From positions 4,501,001 to 4,565,000 of the forward strand of contig NZ_JARXYR010000002.1 in the NCBI RefSeq assembly GCF_029893635.1: 64,000 bases of DNA. The letters are read 5' to 3'. Below are positions 9,732 through 22,828 of the stretch, in pieces (position 1 is the first letter of the stretch; every line of letters starts with the position of its first letter). The notes beneath the pieces are model-generated. The model was not told where the DNA came from, did no database searches, and saw nothing but the letters and a program-made list of their open reading frames with translations. The translations under genes and the position numbers were made by a program. This DNA comes from Variovorax sp. TBS-050B (lineage in GTDB: Bacteria > Pseudomonadota > Gammaproteobacteria > Burkholderiales > Burkholderiaceae_C).

Positions 9732-10363
9732 CCTTCGACACGCTGCTCATCTATGTCGTCGCCTCGCTCGCACTGGCGGTGATTCCGGGGCCCACGATGC
9801 TGCTCGCGCTGTCGAACGGCATCGAAGGCGGCATGAAGCGCGCGAGCTGGGGCATCGCGGGCGCTTCGCTCGGCAGCACCGTGCTGATCGCGGTGGTCGC
9901 CCTGGGGCTGGGGTCGCTGCTCGCCGCCTCGGAAATGCTCTTCGACGCGATCCGCGCGGCCGGCGTGGCCTACCTGGTGTGGCTCGGCGCCAAGCTCTGG
10001 CGCAGCGAAGCCGCCGACCTCGGTGCCGCGCTCGCCAGGTCCGCGGTCGAGCCGCGCCCGCACGGCCGCGTCGCGCTCCTGCGCAGCCTGCTGGTGGCGC
10101 TCTCCAACCCGAAGACGGTGCTGTTCTTCGCGGCCTTCCTGCCGCAGTTCATCGACGTCGGCCGCCCGCAGGGCCCGCAGTACCTGCTGCTCGGCGCGAT
10201 CTTCGTGGCGCTCGACACCTGCGTGATGCTGGCCTACGCCGCCGCCGGCACGCAGGCCGTGCGCTGGCTCTCGCGCCGCGGCCTGCGGCTGCTGAACCGC
10301 GGCTGCGCGGCCGGCATGTGGCTGCTGGCCGCCACGCTCGCCTTCTGGCGCCGGCCGGCCTGA
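9728..10363 (+). CDS. LysE/RhtB-family amino-acid exporter
   Basis: Inner-membrane efflux protein of 211 aa for amino acids such as homoserine, threonine or lysine; the exact substrate is unknown. Six hydrophobic segments are visible, with the family motif [21 protein letters not shown] near the N-terminus and [16 protein letters not shown] in the middle. The ATG at 9728 overlaps the stop of the RnfB-like gene (ATGA), so the two are translationally coupled. It converges with the EamA transporter gene 12 bp away. Confidence 0.88.
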   Translation: MTFDTLLIYVVASLALAVIPGPTMLLALSNGIEGGMKRASWGIAGASLGSTVLIAVVALGLGSLLAASEMLFDAIRAAGVAYLVWLGAKLWRSEAADLGAALARSAVEPRPHGRVALLRSLLVALSNPKTVLFFAAFLPQFIDVGRPQGPQYLLLGAIFVALDTCVMLAYAAAGTQAVRWLSRRGLRLLNRGCAAGMWLLAATLAFWRRPA

Positions 10364-10375
10364 CCGGCCGCTCGA

Positions 10376-11299
10376 TCAGCCCTTCTTCGGGCGCTTGAAA
10401 AGCAGCAGCAGCACGCCCGCGAGCACCACGCCCACCGCGTACCACTCGAAGCGCGTGACCGTCTCGCCGGCGATCCACACGCCCAGCAGCATCGCGATCA
10501 CCGGATTCACGAAGGTGTAGCTCGCGGCGAGCCCGGCGGGCGCACGCGCCAGCAGCACCATGTAGGCGTTGAACGCGATCAGCGAACCGAACACCACCAG
10601 GTACAGCCAGGCCGCCACGGCCACCGGCTCGGGCGGCCAGACCCACTTTTCGCCCGCGAGCGCCGAAAGCACCAGCAGCACCAGGCCGCCGCAGATCATC
10701 TCGCTCGCGAAGCCCATCGCGCCGGGCGCCAGCGGCAGGCTGCGCTGGCTCAGCACGCTGCCGATCGACCAGCAGACGCAGGCGAGCGAGATGGCCACCA
10801 GCCCCGCGGGCGACGACTGGAAACCGCTGCCCTGCGTGAGCATCAGCACGCCCGCAAGCCCGAGCGCGATGCCCATGGCCTCGAGCCACGTCGGCCGAAC
10901 GCCCCAGACCAGGTTCAGCAGCGCGATCAGGAGCGGCACCACCGCGATGAACGCCACCACGAGTCCGGAGCCGATCGACACCTCGGCATAGGCCACGCCG
11001 CCCATGCCGCCGCCGAGCATCAACGCGCCCACCACCAGGGCGTTGCGCCATTGCAGGGCCGACGGCCAGGCCGCGCCGCGCCAGCGCATCCAGGCCGCGA
11101 GCACCACGCCCGCGAACAGGAAGCGCGAGCCCATCTGCAGAAAGGGCGCGAAGCTGACCAGCGCGTACTTGATCGCAAGATAGGTCGAGCCCCAGACCAG
11201 CCAGGTGGCGGCAAGACAGAGCCAGAGGATGGGCGGCAGCGCAGGGCCGGGCGCAGTGCTGCTGCGCGCGGCTTCGGCGGGAGAAGCGAGGGTCGGCAT
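10376..11299 (-). CDS. EamA-family (DMT) transporter, YedA-like
   Basis: Drug/metabolite transporter of 307 aa with about ten membrane helices in two EamA repeats. The motif WGSTYLAIKYAL near residue 40 is typical of the YedA/RhaT-like branch. Probably exports small metabolites; the substrate is not predictable. The start at 11299 (MPTLASPAEA) is preferred over 11401, which would reach across the divergent promoter region. Divergent from an Lrp-type regulator that may control it. Confidence 0.85.
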   Translation of the reverse strand: MPTLASPAEAARSSTAPGPALPPILWLCLAATWLVWGSTYLAIKYALVSFAPFLQMGSRFLFAGVVLAAWMRWRGAAWPSALQWRNALVVGALMLGGGMGGVAYAEVSIGSGLVVAFIAVVPLLIALLNLVWGVRPTWLEAMGIALGLAGVLMLTQGSGFQSSPAGLVAISLACVCWSIGSVLSQRSLPLAPGAMGFASEMICGGLVLLVLSALAGEKWVWPPEPVAVAAWLYLVVFGSLIAFNAYMVLLARAPAGLAASYTFVNPVIAMLLGVWIAGETVTRFEWYAVGVVLAGVLLLLFKRPKKG

Positions 11300-11377
11300 G
11301 GGTGTGCGATGGATTGTTGTTGGAAGCTTGCCGCGCCCATGGTATGAAAGCAGACCGCCGGCAGCCATGCGATTTCG

Positions 11378-11401
11378 ATGGTTCTGCCCTTCTCGAACCA
11401 T
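11378..11401. promoter_or_regulatory. Dyad upstream of the Lrp gene
   Basis: Perfect 7-bp arms ATGGTTC (11378-11384) and GAACCAT (11395-11401) with a 10-base spacer lie 18 bp before the regulator's ATG in the 119-bp divergent spacer. The likely use is autoregulation and control of the EamA gene, since Lrp-type proteins bind such dyads. This is inference only. Confidence 0.45.
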
Positions 11402-11418
11402 TGATTTGAAGGAGTTGC

Positions 11419-11916
11419 ATGGACTTCGCCTTGAACCCCTCGCTGGACGCGCACGACACCCGCATCCTCGCCGAACTCCAGAAGGATGCGCGGCTCACGA
11501 TGGCGGAACTCGGCCGCCGCGTGCACCTGAGCCAGCCCGCCGTGACCGAGCGCGTCAAGAAGCTCGAGGCCGCGGGCGTGATCAGCGGCTACCGCGCCAC
11601 CGTCAACCTCGCGAAGCTCGGCTATGGCATCCGCGCGCTGATCCGCGTCGGGCGCGCCGAATACGACCGCGTGGTGCAGCTGATCCAGCAGACGCCCGAA
11701 TGCATCAATGCCTACAACGTGACCGGCGAGGACAGCTGGATCCTGGAAATCGCGGTCATCGACGTGAGCCACCTCGACGCGGTGGTCACCAAGTTCTGCA
11801 TACTGACAGAGACCGCGACCTCGATCATCCTGAATCCGGCACGCGAGCACCAGCCGATGCTGCCGCCGCAGCGCTCGGACGTGAAGCCGCCGATCAGGAA
11901 GGTCGTCAACGCCTGA
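11419..11916 (+). CDS. Lrp/AsnC-family transcriptional regulator
   Basis: Feast/famine regulator of 165 aa. An N-terminal HTH (MAELGRRVHLSQPAVTERVKKLEAAGVI) is followed by an RAM/AsnC ligand-binding domain (residues about 70-150). AAGGAGTT precedes the ATG. The divergent neighbour is an EamA exporter, a common pair in which the regulator senses an amino acid and controls its export. The effector cannot be read from sequence. Confidence 0.92.
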   Translation: MDFALNPSLDAHDTRILAELQKDARLTMAELGRRVHLSQPAVTERVKKLEAAGVISGYRATVNLAKLGYGIRALIRVGRAEYDRVVQLIQQTPECINAYNVTGEDSWILEIAVIDVSHLDAVVTKFCILTETATSIILNPAREHQPMLPPQRSDVKPPIRKVVNA

Positions 11917-11935
11917 ACGAGTTCACCCCCAGGCT

Positions 11936-12014
11936 TCGCGCACTTCGTGTCGCTTCGCCAACCCCCTCGCCGGGGGCAACACCAGCGGCCCGGCAAAGCC
12001 GGTTCCGCGGTGTT
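11936..12014. repeat. Dispersed structured repeat, copy 1
   Basis: A 79-base element nearly identical to 21674-21750. It starts TCGCGCACTTCGTGTCGCT and contains a C/G hairpin, then a nested stem at 11980-12012 in which CACC/GGTG, GCGG/CCGC and CCGGC/GCCGG pair around an AAA loop. Both copies lie between convergent genes, just after the stop codons, so it probably acts as a bidirectional terminator or is a REP-like element. The last 38 bases are identical in both copies. Confidence 0.8.
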
Positions 12015-12026
12015 TCACGAGCAAGT

Positions 12027-12524
12027 TCAGGGCATCGGCGATGAGCTGGCCAATGCGGCGAAAGCAGCAACCACTTCCGGCGGCGCCTGCACCATCTCGA
12101 TCAGCACGCCCTCGCCTGCGATCGGGAACTCGTCGCTCGCCTTCGGGTGCAGGAAGCAGATGTCGAAGCCCGCCGCGCCCCTGCGGATGCCGCCGGGTGC
12201 GAAGCGCACGCCCTGCGCGGTGAGCCACTCGACGGCCTTCGGCAGGTCGTCGATCCACAGGCCCACGTGGTTGAGCGGCGTGGCATGCACGGCCGGCTTC
12301 TTCTCGGGGTCGAGCGGCTGCATCAGGTCGACCTCGACCTTGAACGGGCCGCTGCCGATCGCGCAGATGTCCTCGTCGACGTTCTCGCGCTCGCTCTTGA
12401 AGGTGCCGGTGACCTCGAGCCCCAGCATGTCGACCCAGAGCTTCTGAAGCCGCGTCTTGTCGGACCCGCCGATCGCGATCTGCTGGATGCCGAGCACCTT
12501 GAACGGGCGTTCGGCGGCCGTCAT
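12027..12524 (-). CDS. VOC-family protein, candidate methylmalonyl-CoA epimerase
   Basis: Protein of 165 aa with two vicinal-oxygen-chelate half-domains. It resembles methylmalonyl-CoA epimerase in [19 protein letters not shown] and the C-terminal FLHPKAS...[11 protein letters not shown]64, H86 and E143 match three of the four metal ligands of known epimerases; the first histidine position (IDH in the family) reads IQQ here, so Gln replaces His. It is coupled to bioB (ATGA overlap) in the propionyl-CoA carboxylase/mutase operon, where an epimerase is the missing step. Function inferred, activity uncertain. Confidence 0.7.
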   Translation of the reverse strand: MTAAERPFKVLGIQQIAIGGSDKTRLQKLWVDMLGLEVTGTFKSERENVDEDICAIGSGPFKVEVDLMQPLDPEKKPAVHATPLNHVGLWIDDLPKAVEWLTAQGVRFAPGGIRRGAAGFDICFLHPKASDEFPIAGEGVLIEMVQAPPEVVAAFAALASSSPMP

Positions 12525-13542
12525 GCGCAGGCCTCCGCGCTGCGCCGGGCGGCGAGGCCCAGCTTCTTCAGCAGCACCGTGTCGGCCTCGACGTCGGGGT
12601 TGCCGGTCACGAGCAGCTTGTCGCCGTAGAAGATCGAATTGGCGCCGGCCATGAAGCACAGCGCCTGCACCGCATCGCCCATCTGCTGGCGCCCGGCGGA
12701 GAGGCGCACGCGCGCGGTCGGCATGGTGATGCGCGCGACCGCGATCATGCGCACGAAGTCGAAGGGATCGACCGGCTCCGAATCGGCCAGCGGCGTGCCC
12801 GGCACGCGCACGAGGCTGTTGATCGGCACCGACTCCGGATACGGATCGAGGTTGGCCAGCTGCGCGATCAGCCCCGCGCGATGCACCGGCTGCTCGCCCA
12901 TGCCCACGATGCCGCCGCAGCACACGCTGATGCCGGCGCTGCGCACATGGGCCAGCGTGTCGAGCCGGTCCTGGTAGGTGCGCGTGTCGACCACGTCGGT
13001 GTAGTACTCGGGCGCGGTGTCGAGGTTGTGGTTGTAGTAGTCGAGGCCCGCGGCCTTGAGCTGCTGCGCATGGTGCGGCTCGAGCATGCCGAGCGTGGCG
13101 CAGGTCTGCATACCCAGGCCCTTCACGGCCTCGACCAGCACCGCCACCTTCTCGACGTCGCGGTCCTTGGGGGCGCGCCAGGCCGCGCCCATGCAGAAGC
13201 GCGTGGCGCCGGCGTCCTTGGCGGCCTGGGCGGCACGCAGCACCTCGTCGACCTCCATGAGCTTCTGCGCCTTCACGCCGGTGTCGAACTCGGCCGACTG
13301 CGGGCAGTAGCCGCAGTTCTCGGGGCAGCCGCCGGTCTTGACCGAGAGCAGCGTGGCCAGTTCGATGTCGCCCTCGGGAAAGTGCGCGCGGTGCACCGTC
13401 TGCGCCTGGTACAGCAGTTCCATCAGCGGCTTGTCGAGCAGCGCCTGGATGGCCTCGACCGACCAGGGGCCCGGCTTCGGCGCCGCAGCCTGCGCGGACG
13501 GCCGGTGCAGCGTGATCGTCTGCGAAATGTCGTTGGCACCCA

Positions 13543-13546
<4 letters not shown>
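12521..13546 (-). CDS. bioB: Biotin synthase
   Basis: Radical SAM enzyme that inserts sulfur into dethiobiotin to make biotin. The 341-aa protein has the radical SAM cysteines C74, C78 and C81 ([13 protein letters not shown]), [13 protein letters not shown], and the conserved GRQQMGD near the C-terminus, giving the usual family length. It starts with overlapping ATGATG at the stop of the carboxylase alpha gene and overlaps the VOC gene downstream. No other bio gene is near; its place behind a biotin-dependent carboxylase suggests cofactor supply matched to enzyme level. Confidence 0.95.
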
Positions 13547-15591
<2,045 letters not shown>

Positions 15592-15611
15592 GTCTTCTTT
15601 CTCCGCGCCGC

Positions 15612-17156
<1,545 letters not shown>

Positions 17157-17199
17157 GGTGTGCTTCCGAAGCTGGATGGGTTCCTGGTCTCTGGTGAAT

Positions 17200-18252
17200 T
17201 CATGCCGATGCGGCCGGCACGCGCGCGGCCGCGAGCAGCTGGCGCGCCGCGGTCGATGCGGGCAGCGTGCCCTCGGCGACCTGCCGCGTGAGCTGCGGCA
17301 GCATCTCGCGCACCTGCGGGTGCTGCCGGAAGGCCTGCTTGAGCCCCGCGTCGATGCGCTCCCACATCCATGCGGTGGCCTGCTTCTCGCGCCGCTTCGC
17401 GAACCTTCCGTTGGCGGTCTGCAAGGCCTGGAACTGCGTCACCGCATCCCAGAAGGCGTCGATGCCGGTGCCCGCGAGCGCGCTCAGCTGCAGCACCTTC
17501 GGCAGCCAGAAGCGCACTTCGGCGCCGCTCGCGGCGTCGTGCGCCGCATGCGCATGCTCGGGGTTGCCCTGGTGGCCGAAGAGCCGCAGCGCCGAGGTGA
17601 TCTGCGCCTGCGCGCGGGTGGCGGCGTCGCGGTCGATGTCGGCCTTGTTGATGACCACGAGGTCGGCCAGCTCCATCACGCCCTTCTTGATGGCCTGCAG
17701 GTCGTCGCCCGCGTTGGGCAGCTGCATGAGGACGAACATGTCGGTCATGCCGGCCACGGCCGTCTCGCTCTGGCCCACGCCCACGGTCTCGACGATCACG
17801 ATGTCGTAGCCCGCGGCTTCGCAGACCAGCATCGCTTCGCGCGTCTTCTCGGCCACGCCGCCGAGCGTGCCGCTCGAAGGGCTGGGCCGGATGAAGGCAC
17901 GCTCGTGCACCGAGAGGCGCTCCATGCGCGTCTTGTCGCCGAGGATCGAACCGCCCGAGACGGTGGACGAGGGGTCGATGGTGAGCACCGCCACGCGGTG
18001 GCCCTTGTCGATCAGCAGCAGGCCGAGCGTTTCGATGAAGGTGGACTTGCCCACGCCGGGCACGCCCGAGATGCCGAGCCGGAACGACCGCCCGGTGCGC
18101 GGCAGCAGCGCAGTGAGCAGCGCGTCGGCCTGCGTGCGATGGTCGGCGCGGGTCGATTCGAGCAGCGTGATCGCCTTGGCGATGGCGCGGCGCTGCGCCA
18201 TGCCCTGCGAAGCGGCGATCGCGCCTTCGAGCGCTTCGGCCGAGTTCAGCAC
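17200..18252 (-). CDS. meaB: MeaB/ArgK-type GTPase, methylmalonyl-CoA mutase chaperone
   Basis: G3E-family GTPase that protects methylmalonyl-CoA mutase and gates loading of its B12 cofactor. The 350-aa protein has the P-loop GVPGVGKS (residues 63-70), the ETVGVGQSE switch and NKAD for guanine specificity. The GTG start at 18252 overlaps the end of the acetyltransferase gene by seven bases. The ATG at 18256 is in another frame, and longer in-frame extensions would read back into that gene. Confidence 0.93.
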   Translation of the reverse strand: MLNSAEALEGAIAASQGMAQRRAIAKAITLLESTRADHRTQADALLTALLPRTGRSFRLGISGVPGVGKSTFIETLGLLLIDKGHRVAVLTIDPSSTVSGGSILGDKTRMERLSVHERAFIRPSPSSGTLGGVAEKTREAMLVCEAAGYDIVIVETVGVGQSETAVAGMTDMFVLMQLPNAGDDLQAIKKGVMELADLVVINKADIDRDAATRAQAQITSALRLFGHQGNPEHAHAAHDAASGAEVRFWLPKVLQLSALAGTGIDAFWDAVTQFQALQTANGRFAKRREKQATAWMWERIDAGLKQAFRQHPQVREMLPQLTRQVAEGTLPASTAARQLLAAARVPAASA

Positions 18253-18719
18253 GCATCCCCCGGCGCGACGCGCCAGCGGTAGTGCAGATCGACGCCATCC
18301 TCGCCCTCGAGCACGAAGCCGTGCCGCAGGTAGAAGCGGTTGGCGTCGCTCTTCACGAGCGCGGTGAGCTTGATGTCGCGCTGCTGCGCGCGCGCTTCGG
18401 ACTTGGCCCATTCGAGCACCCATTCGCCGATGCCCAGGCCCTGGAAGCCGGTGCGCAGGTAGAGGTGGTCGAGGCGCAGCGCATCGCTGTCCTCGGGCTT
18501 GAGCGTGACGAAGCCGATGCGCTGGTCCCCGTCGAGGACGATGTGGTGCATGTACGGCAGCACGAAGCCCGCGCTGAGCCGCTCGCGCGAGCGCTCGGGA
18601 TCGAAACGGCCGACGCGCTCCAGGCTCGGGCGCATCGCATCGATGCGCAGCGCGAGCATGGCTTCGAAATCGCTCGAATCGACTGGCTGCAGCGACAGCC
18701 GCGACAAGAGATCGCTCAT
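18246..18719 (-). CDS. GNAT-family N-acetyltransferase
   Basis: Acetyltransferase of 157 aa with one GNAT fold. The acetyl-CoA pyrophosphate loop is seen in [18 protein letters not shown], and the C-terminal [16 protein letters not shown] is typical of the family. The substrate is unknown. It lies inside the mutase operon, with its ATG overlapping the mutase stop (ATGA) and its end overlapping meaB, so it is expressed with both. Acylation control of the mutase pathway is possible but speculative. Confidence 0.85.
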   Translation of the reverse strand: MSDLLSRLSLQPVDSSDFEAMLALRIDAMRPSLERVGRFDPERSRERLSAGFVLPYMHHIVLDGDQRIGFVTLKPEDSDALRLDHLYLRTGFQGLGIGEWVLEWAKSEARAQQRDIKLTALVKSDANRFYLRHGFVLEGEDGVDLHYRWRVAPGDAC

Positions 18720-20878
18720 GCCGACACCGCGGCGCGGATCTGCTCGAGCACGTCCTTCGCGCTCGCGGGAATCGGCGTGCCGGGCCCGTAGATGCCCTTG
18801 ACGCCGGCCTCGTACAGGAAGTCGTAGTCCTGCCGCGGGATCACGCCGCCGACGAACACGATGATGTCGTCCGCGCCCTGCTTCTTCAGCTCCTGGATGA
18901 TCGCGGGCACCAGCGTCTTGTGGCCGGCGGCCAGCGTGCTAACGCCGACCGCATGCACGTCGTTCTCGATCGCCTGGCGCGCGCACTCCTCGGGGGTCTG
19001 GAACAACGGGCCCATGTCCACGTCGAAGCCCAGGTCGGCGAAGGCCGTGGCCACCACCTTGGCGCCGCGGTCGTGGCCGTCCTGGCCGAGCTTGGAGATC
19101 ATCACGCGCGGCCGGCGGCCCTGTGCCTCGGCGAAGGCGTTGATCTCTTCCTTGAGCTTGTCCCAGCCTTCAGCCGAGTCGTAGGCAGCAGCGTACACAC
19201 CGGTCACCTTTTGCGTGTCGGCCCGATGGCGGCCGAATGATTTTTCGAGCGCATCCGAGATCTCGCCCACCGTGGCGCGCAGGCGCACCGCCTCGATGCT
19301 GAGTGCGAGCAGGTTGCCGCTGCCGCTCTCGGCCGCCTCGGTGAGCGCATCGAGTGCGGCCTGCACCTTGGCGCCGTCGCGTGCGGCGCGGATCTTCTGC
19401 AGCCGCGCCACCTGCTGCTCGCGCACCTTCACATTGTCGATGGAGAGGCTGTCGATCGCATCCTCGTTCTTGAGCTTGTACTTGTTGACGCCGACGATCA
19501 CGTCCTTGCCGGAGTCGATGCGCGCCTGCTTCTCGGCCGCGGCGGCCTCGATCTTGAGCTTGGCCCAGCCGCTGTCCACGGCCTTGGTCATGCCGCCCAT
19601 CGCCTCGACCTCCTCGATGATGGCCCAGGCCGCATCGGCCATGTCCTGCGTGAGCTTCTCCATCATGTAGCTGCCGGCCCAGGGGTCGATCACGTTCGTG
19701 ATGTGCGTCTCTTCCTGGATGATGAGCTGCGTGTTGCGCGCGATGCGGGCGCTGAACTCGGTCGGCAGCGCGATCGCCTCGTCGAGCGCGTTGGTGTGCA
19801 GACTCTGCGTGCCGCCGAACACCGCGGCCATCGCCTCGATCGTGGTGCGCACCACGTTGTTGTAGGGGTCCTGCTCGGTCAGGCTCCAGCCCGAGGTCTG
19901 GCAGTGGGTGCGCAGCATCAGGCTCTTGGGGTTCTTCGGGTTGAACTCCTTCATGATCCGGCACCACAGCAGGCGCGCGGCGCGCATCTTGGCGACTTCG
20001 AGGTAGAAGTTCATGCCGATGGCCCAGAAGAAGCTCAGCCGCCCCGCGAAGCCGTCCACGTCGAGGCCCTTCGCGAGCGCGGTCTTCACGTACTCCTTGC
20101 CGTCCGCCAGCGTGAAGGCGAGCTCGAGCGCCTGGTTGGCGCCGGCTTCCTGCATGTGGTAGCCGCTGATCGAGATCGAGTTGAACTTCGGCATGTGCGA
20201 GGCCGTGTACTCGATGATGTCGCCGATGATCCGCATGCTCGGCGCGGGCGGGAAGATGTAGGTGTTGCGGACCATGAACTCCTTGAGGATGTCGTTCTGG
20301 ATGGTTCCGCTGAGCTGGTCCTGCGTCACGCCCTGCTCTTCCGCCGCCACCACGTAGCCCGCGAGCACGGGCAGCACCGCGCCGTTCATCGTCATCGAGA
20401 CGCTGACCTTGTCGAGCGGTATCTGGTCGAACAGGATCTTCATGTCCTCGACCGAATCGATCGCCACGCCGGCCTTGCCCACATCGCCGGTCACGCGCGG
20501 ATGGTCGCTGTCGTAGCCGCGGTGGGTGGCCAGGTCGAAGGCCACGCTCACGCCCTGCCCGCCCGCGGCCAATGCCTTGCGGTAGAAGGCGTTCGACTCT
20601 TCCGCGGTCGAGAAGCCGGCGTACTGGCGGATGGTCCACGGGCGCACCGCGTACATCGTGGCCTGCGGGCCGCGCAGGTAGGGCTCGAAGCCCGGCAGCG
20701 TGTCGGTGTACCGGAGCCCCTGCAGGTCGGCCGCGGTGTAGAGCGGCTTGACCCGGATGCCGTCGGGCGTGAGCCAGTCGAGCGCGGCGAGGTCGCCGCC
20801 CGGTGCCGACTTGGCAGCGGCCTTGGCCCAGTCGTCGAGGGTGGCGGGCTTGAAGGTGGGTTCGGGTTTGCTGCTCAT
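18716..20878 (-). CDS. scpA: Methylmalonyl-CoA mutase (single-chain, B12-dependent)
   Basis: Isomerises (R)-methylmalonyl-CoA to succinyl-CoA using adenosylcobalamin. The 720-aa protein has the large substrate-binding TIM barrel ([18 protein letters not shown], then [12 protein letters not shown]) and a C-terminal B12 domain with [10 protein letters not shown], where H602 is the lower cobalt ligand. Both parts are in one chain, as in ScpA-type mutases. The start at 20878 ([14 protein letters not shown]) is the family-like start; the in-frame 20920 adds 14 residues. First gene of the operon, divergent from a GntR regulator. Confidence 0.95.
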   Translation of the reverse strand: MSSKPEPTFKPATLDDWAKAAAKSAPGGDLAALDWLTPDGIRVKPLYTAADLQGLRYTDTLPGFEPYLRGPQATMYAVRPWTIRQYAGFSTAEESNAFYRKALAAGGQGVSVAFDLATHRGYDSDHPRVTGDVGKAGVAIDSVEDMKILFDQIPLDKVSVSMTMNGAVLPVLAGYVVAAEEQGVTQDQLSGTIQNDILKEFMVRNTYIFPPAPSMRIIGDIIEYTASHMPKFNSISISGYHMQEAGANQALELAFTLADGKEYVKTALAKGLDVDGFAGRLSFFWAIGMNFYLEVAKMRAARLLWCRIMKEFNPKNPKSLMLRTHCQTSGWSLTEQDPYNNVVRTTIEAMAAVFGGTQSLHTNALDEAIALPTEFSARIARNTQLIIQEETHITNVIDPWAGSYMMEKLTQDMADAAWAIIEEVEAMGGMTKAVDSGWAKLKIEAAAAEKQARIDSGKDVIVGVNKYKLKNEDAIDSLSIDNVKVREQQVARLQKIRAARDGAKVQAALDALTEAAESGSGNLLALSIEAVRLRATVGEISDALEKSFGRHRADTQKVTGVYAAAYDSAEGWDKLKEEINAFAEAQGRRPRVMISKLGQDGHDRGAKVVATAFADLGFDVDMGPLFQTPEECARQAIENDVHAVGVSTLAAGHKTLVPAIIQELKKQGADDIIVFVGGVIPRQDYDFLYEAGVKGIYGPGTPIPASAKDVLEQIRAAVSA

Positions 20879-21009
20879 GAAGGGCCGTGGTGCAGTGTCT
20901 GTCTCGCGGGATCGTCGCACGGGCCGGCAAGGGATTTGCAGGCCGGCCGCGAGTCTAACCGATCCATAATTATTAATTCAAACGCGTTTTTTGAAGTACA
21001 TTCCGCTCC
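20879..21009. promoter_or_regulatory. Divergent mutase/GntR promoter region with AT-rich palindrome
   Basis: The 131-bp spacer turns abruptly AT-rich next to gntR. It holds the perfect palindrome AAACGCGTTT (20980-20989), nested in the looser dyad TTCAAA (20977-20982) and TTTGAA (20990-20995), and the stretch ATAATTATTAAT just before it. This fits overlapping promoters and a GntR-type operator controlling the mutase operon. No cobalamin riboswitch features are visible. Confidence 0.55.
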
Positions 21010-21657
21010 ATGTCCGCTGTCACCCTCACCCCGCGCGCCCTCTACGAAGAGGTGGCCGAGCTGCTGCGCCAGCGGATCTTCCGCCGCGAACTCGAGCCCG
21101 GCAGCTGGATCGACGAACTCAAGCTCGCCGACGAATACGGCATCAGCCGCACGCCGCTGCGCGAGGCGCTCAAGGTGCTTGCGGCCGAGGGCTTGGTGAC
21201 GATGAAGGTGCGGCGCGGCGCCTACGTCACCGAAGTGTCGGAGCAGGACTTGGCGGACGTCTACCACCTGCTCTCGCTGCTCGAGAGCGATGCCGCCGGC
21301 GTGGTGGCCGAGCGCGCCACCGAGGCCCAGCGTGCGGAACTGCAGGCGCTGCACGCCGAACTGGAAGCCGCGGCCGCGCCCGGCAAGGTGGACCGCGAGC
21401 ATTTCTTCGCGGTCAACGAGCGCTTCCACATGCGGCTGCTGGCGATCGCCAACAACAAATGGCGCGACCAGATGGTGGCCGACCTGCGCAAGGTGATGAA
21501 GCTCAACCGGCACAACTCGCTGCTCAAGGCGGGGCGCATCGCGGAATCGTTGGCCGAGCATCGCGCGGTGATGGCCGCGATCGAGGCGCGCGATGCGGCA
21601 GCAGCGATGGCGCGCATGCGCGAACACTTCAAGAACGGCCTGGAAGCCGCGAACTAG
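21010..21657 (+). CDS. GntR-family regulator, FCD subclass
   Basis: Likely local regulator of the methylmalonyl-CoA operon. The 215-aa protein has an N-terminal winged HTH (LADEYGISRTPLREALKVLAAEGLVTMKVRRGAYV) and a C-terminal all-helical FCD domain. The FCD metal/ligand histidines are plausible in ERFHMRLL and in SLAEHRAVMAAI. FCD regulators usually sense organic acids and act as repressors. It is transcribed divergently from the mutase gene with an AT-rich palindrome between them. Confidence 0.9.
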   Translation: MSAVTLTPRALYEEVAELLRQRIFRRELEPGSWIDELKLADEYGISRTPLREALKVLAAEGLVTMKVRRGAYVTEVSEQDLADVYHLLSLLESDAAGVVAERATEAQRAELQALHAELEAAAAPGKVDREHFFAVNERFHMRLLAIANNKWRDQMVADLRKVMKLNRHNSLLKAGRIAESLAEHRAVMAAIEARDAAAAMARMREHFKNGLEAAN

Positions 21658-21673
21658 GCCCACCCCCCGTCCC

Positions 21674-21750
21674 TCGCGCACTTCGTGTCGCTCGACTCCC
21701 CCCTCGAGGGGGCAACACCAGCGGCCCGGCAAAGCCGGTTCCGCGGTGTT
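21674..21750. repeat. Dispersed structured repeat, copy 2
   Basis: A 77-base element matching 11936-12014. It has the same first 19 bases and the same last 38 bases; only the middle hairpin differs, here a perfect CCCCC-TCGA-GGGGG palindrome (21699-21712). The nested stem is at 21716-21748. It lies between the convergent gntR and dusA genes, as copy 1 lies between lrp and the VOC gene. Confidence 0.8.
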
Positions 21751-21761
21751 CCGCGGATGGG

Positions 21762-22747
21762 TCAGGTCGCGAGTTCCGCGGTGGCTTCGCGCGCCAGCGC
21801 CATCACCTCGCGCGGCGGCCGCGTCTTGAGGCGATGGTCGCTCCACACCTGGCGCCAGCGGCGCGCGCCGGGCAGGCCGTTGCGCAGGCCCAGCATGTGG
21901 CGCGCGATCGAGGGCCACAAGGTGCCGTGCGCGGCCGCCTCGCGCTCCATGTAGTCGCACATCGCCAATTCCACGTCCTCGCGCGTGAGCGCCTGCGGCG
22001 CGCGGCACCGAAGAACTCGGCATCCCATTCGGCCAGCCACCAGGGGTTGTGGTACGCCTCGCGGCCTACCATCACGCCGTCGAGCAGCCGCAGGTGCTCG
22101 TGCACCTGGGCGTTGCTGGCGATGCCGCCGTTGAGCGCGAAGTCGAGGTGCGGAAACTCGTGCTTGAGGCGGTGCACGAGCTCGTAGCGCAACGGCGGAA
22201 TCTCGCGGTTCTGCTTCGGACTCAGGCCCTGCAGCCAGGCGTTGCGCGCATGCACGATGAAGGTCCTGCAGCCGGCCTCGCTCACGATGCCGACGAAGTC
22301 GCGCACGAACTCGTAGCTCTCGATGCGGTCGATGCCGATGCGGTGCTTGACCGTGACCGGCACCGCCACCGCGTCGACCATCGCCTTCACGCAGTCGGCC
22401 ACCAGCCGCGGCTCGGCCATCAGGCAGGCGCCGAAGGCGCCGCGCTGCACGCGCTCGCTCGGGCAGCCGCAGTTGATGTTGATCTCGTCGTAGCCCCACT
22501 GCTCGCCCAGCTTCGCGCAGTGTGCGAGGTCGGCCGGCTCGCTGCCGCCGAGCTGCAGCGCGACCGGATGCTCCTCGGCGTTGAAGCGCAGGTGCCGCGG
22601 CACGTCGCCATGGATCAGCGCGCCGGTCGTGACCATCTCGGTGTAGAGCAGCGCATGGCGGCTCAGCAGGCGGTGCAGGTAGCGGCAGTGGCGGTCGGTC
22701 CAGTCCATCATCGGGGCGACGGACAGCACCTTCGGTTCGAGACTCAA
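21762..22747 (-). pseudogene. dusA: tRNA-dihydrouridine synthase DusA, frameshifted
   Basis: Flavoenzyme reducing U20/U20a in tRNA. The first part ([42 protein letters not shown], the catalytic Cys in CGCPS, and [22 protein letters not shown]) is in one frame. The rest ([20 protein letters not shown], then [20 protein letters not shown]) is in another. The switch falls in the GCGCGCG run at 21998-22004 and is explained by two extra bases (one CG unit). The start is TTG 22747, with GAGG eight bases upstream. Either a sequencing error or a real loss of the C-terminal domain. Confidence 0.85.
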
Positions 22748-22828
22748 CGCAGGGACCTCATTCGGCGGCGGGGGGTGTAGTTTCTCATGCGGGGCCTTGC
22801 CGCCGCAGGCAGCGGCACAATCGCCCGC

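Noticed and set aside
20879..21009. Cobalamin riboswitch before the mutase gene
   Set aside because: The leader is short and lacks the conserved B12-box bases; B12 dependence alone is not evidence.
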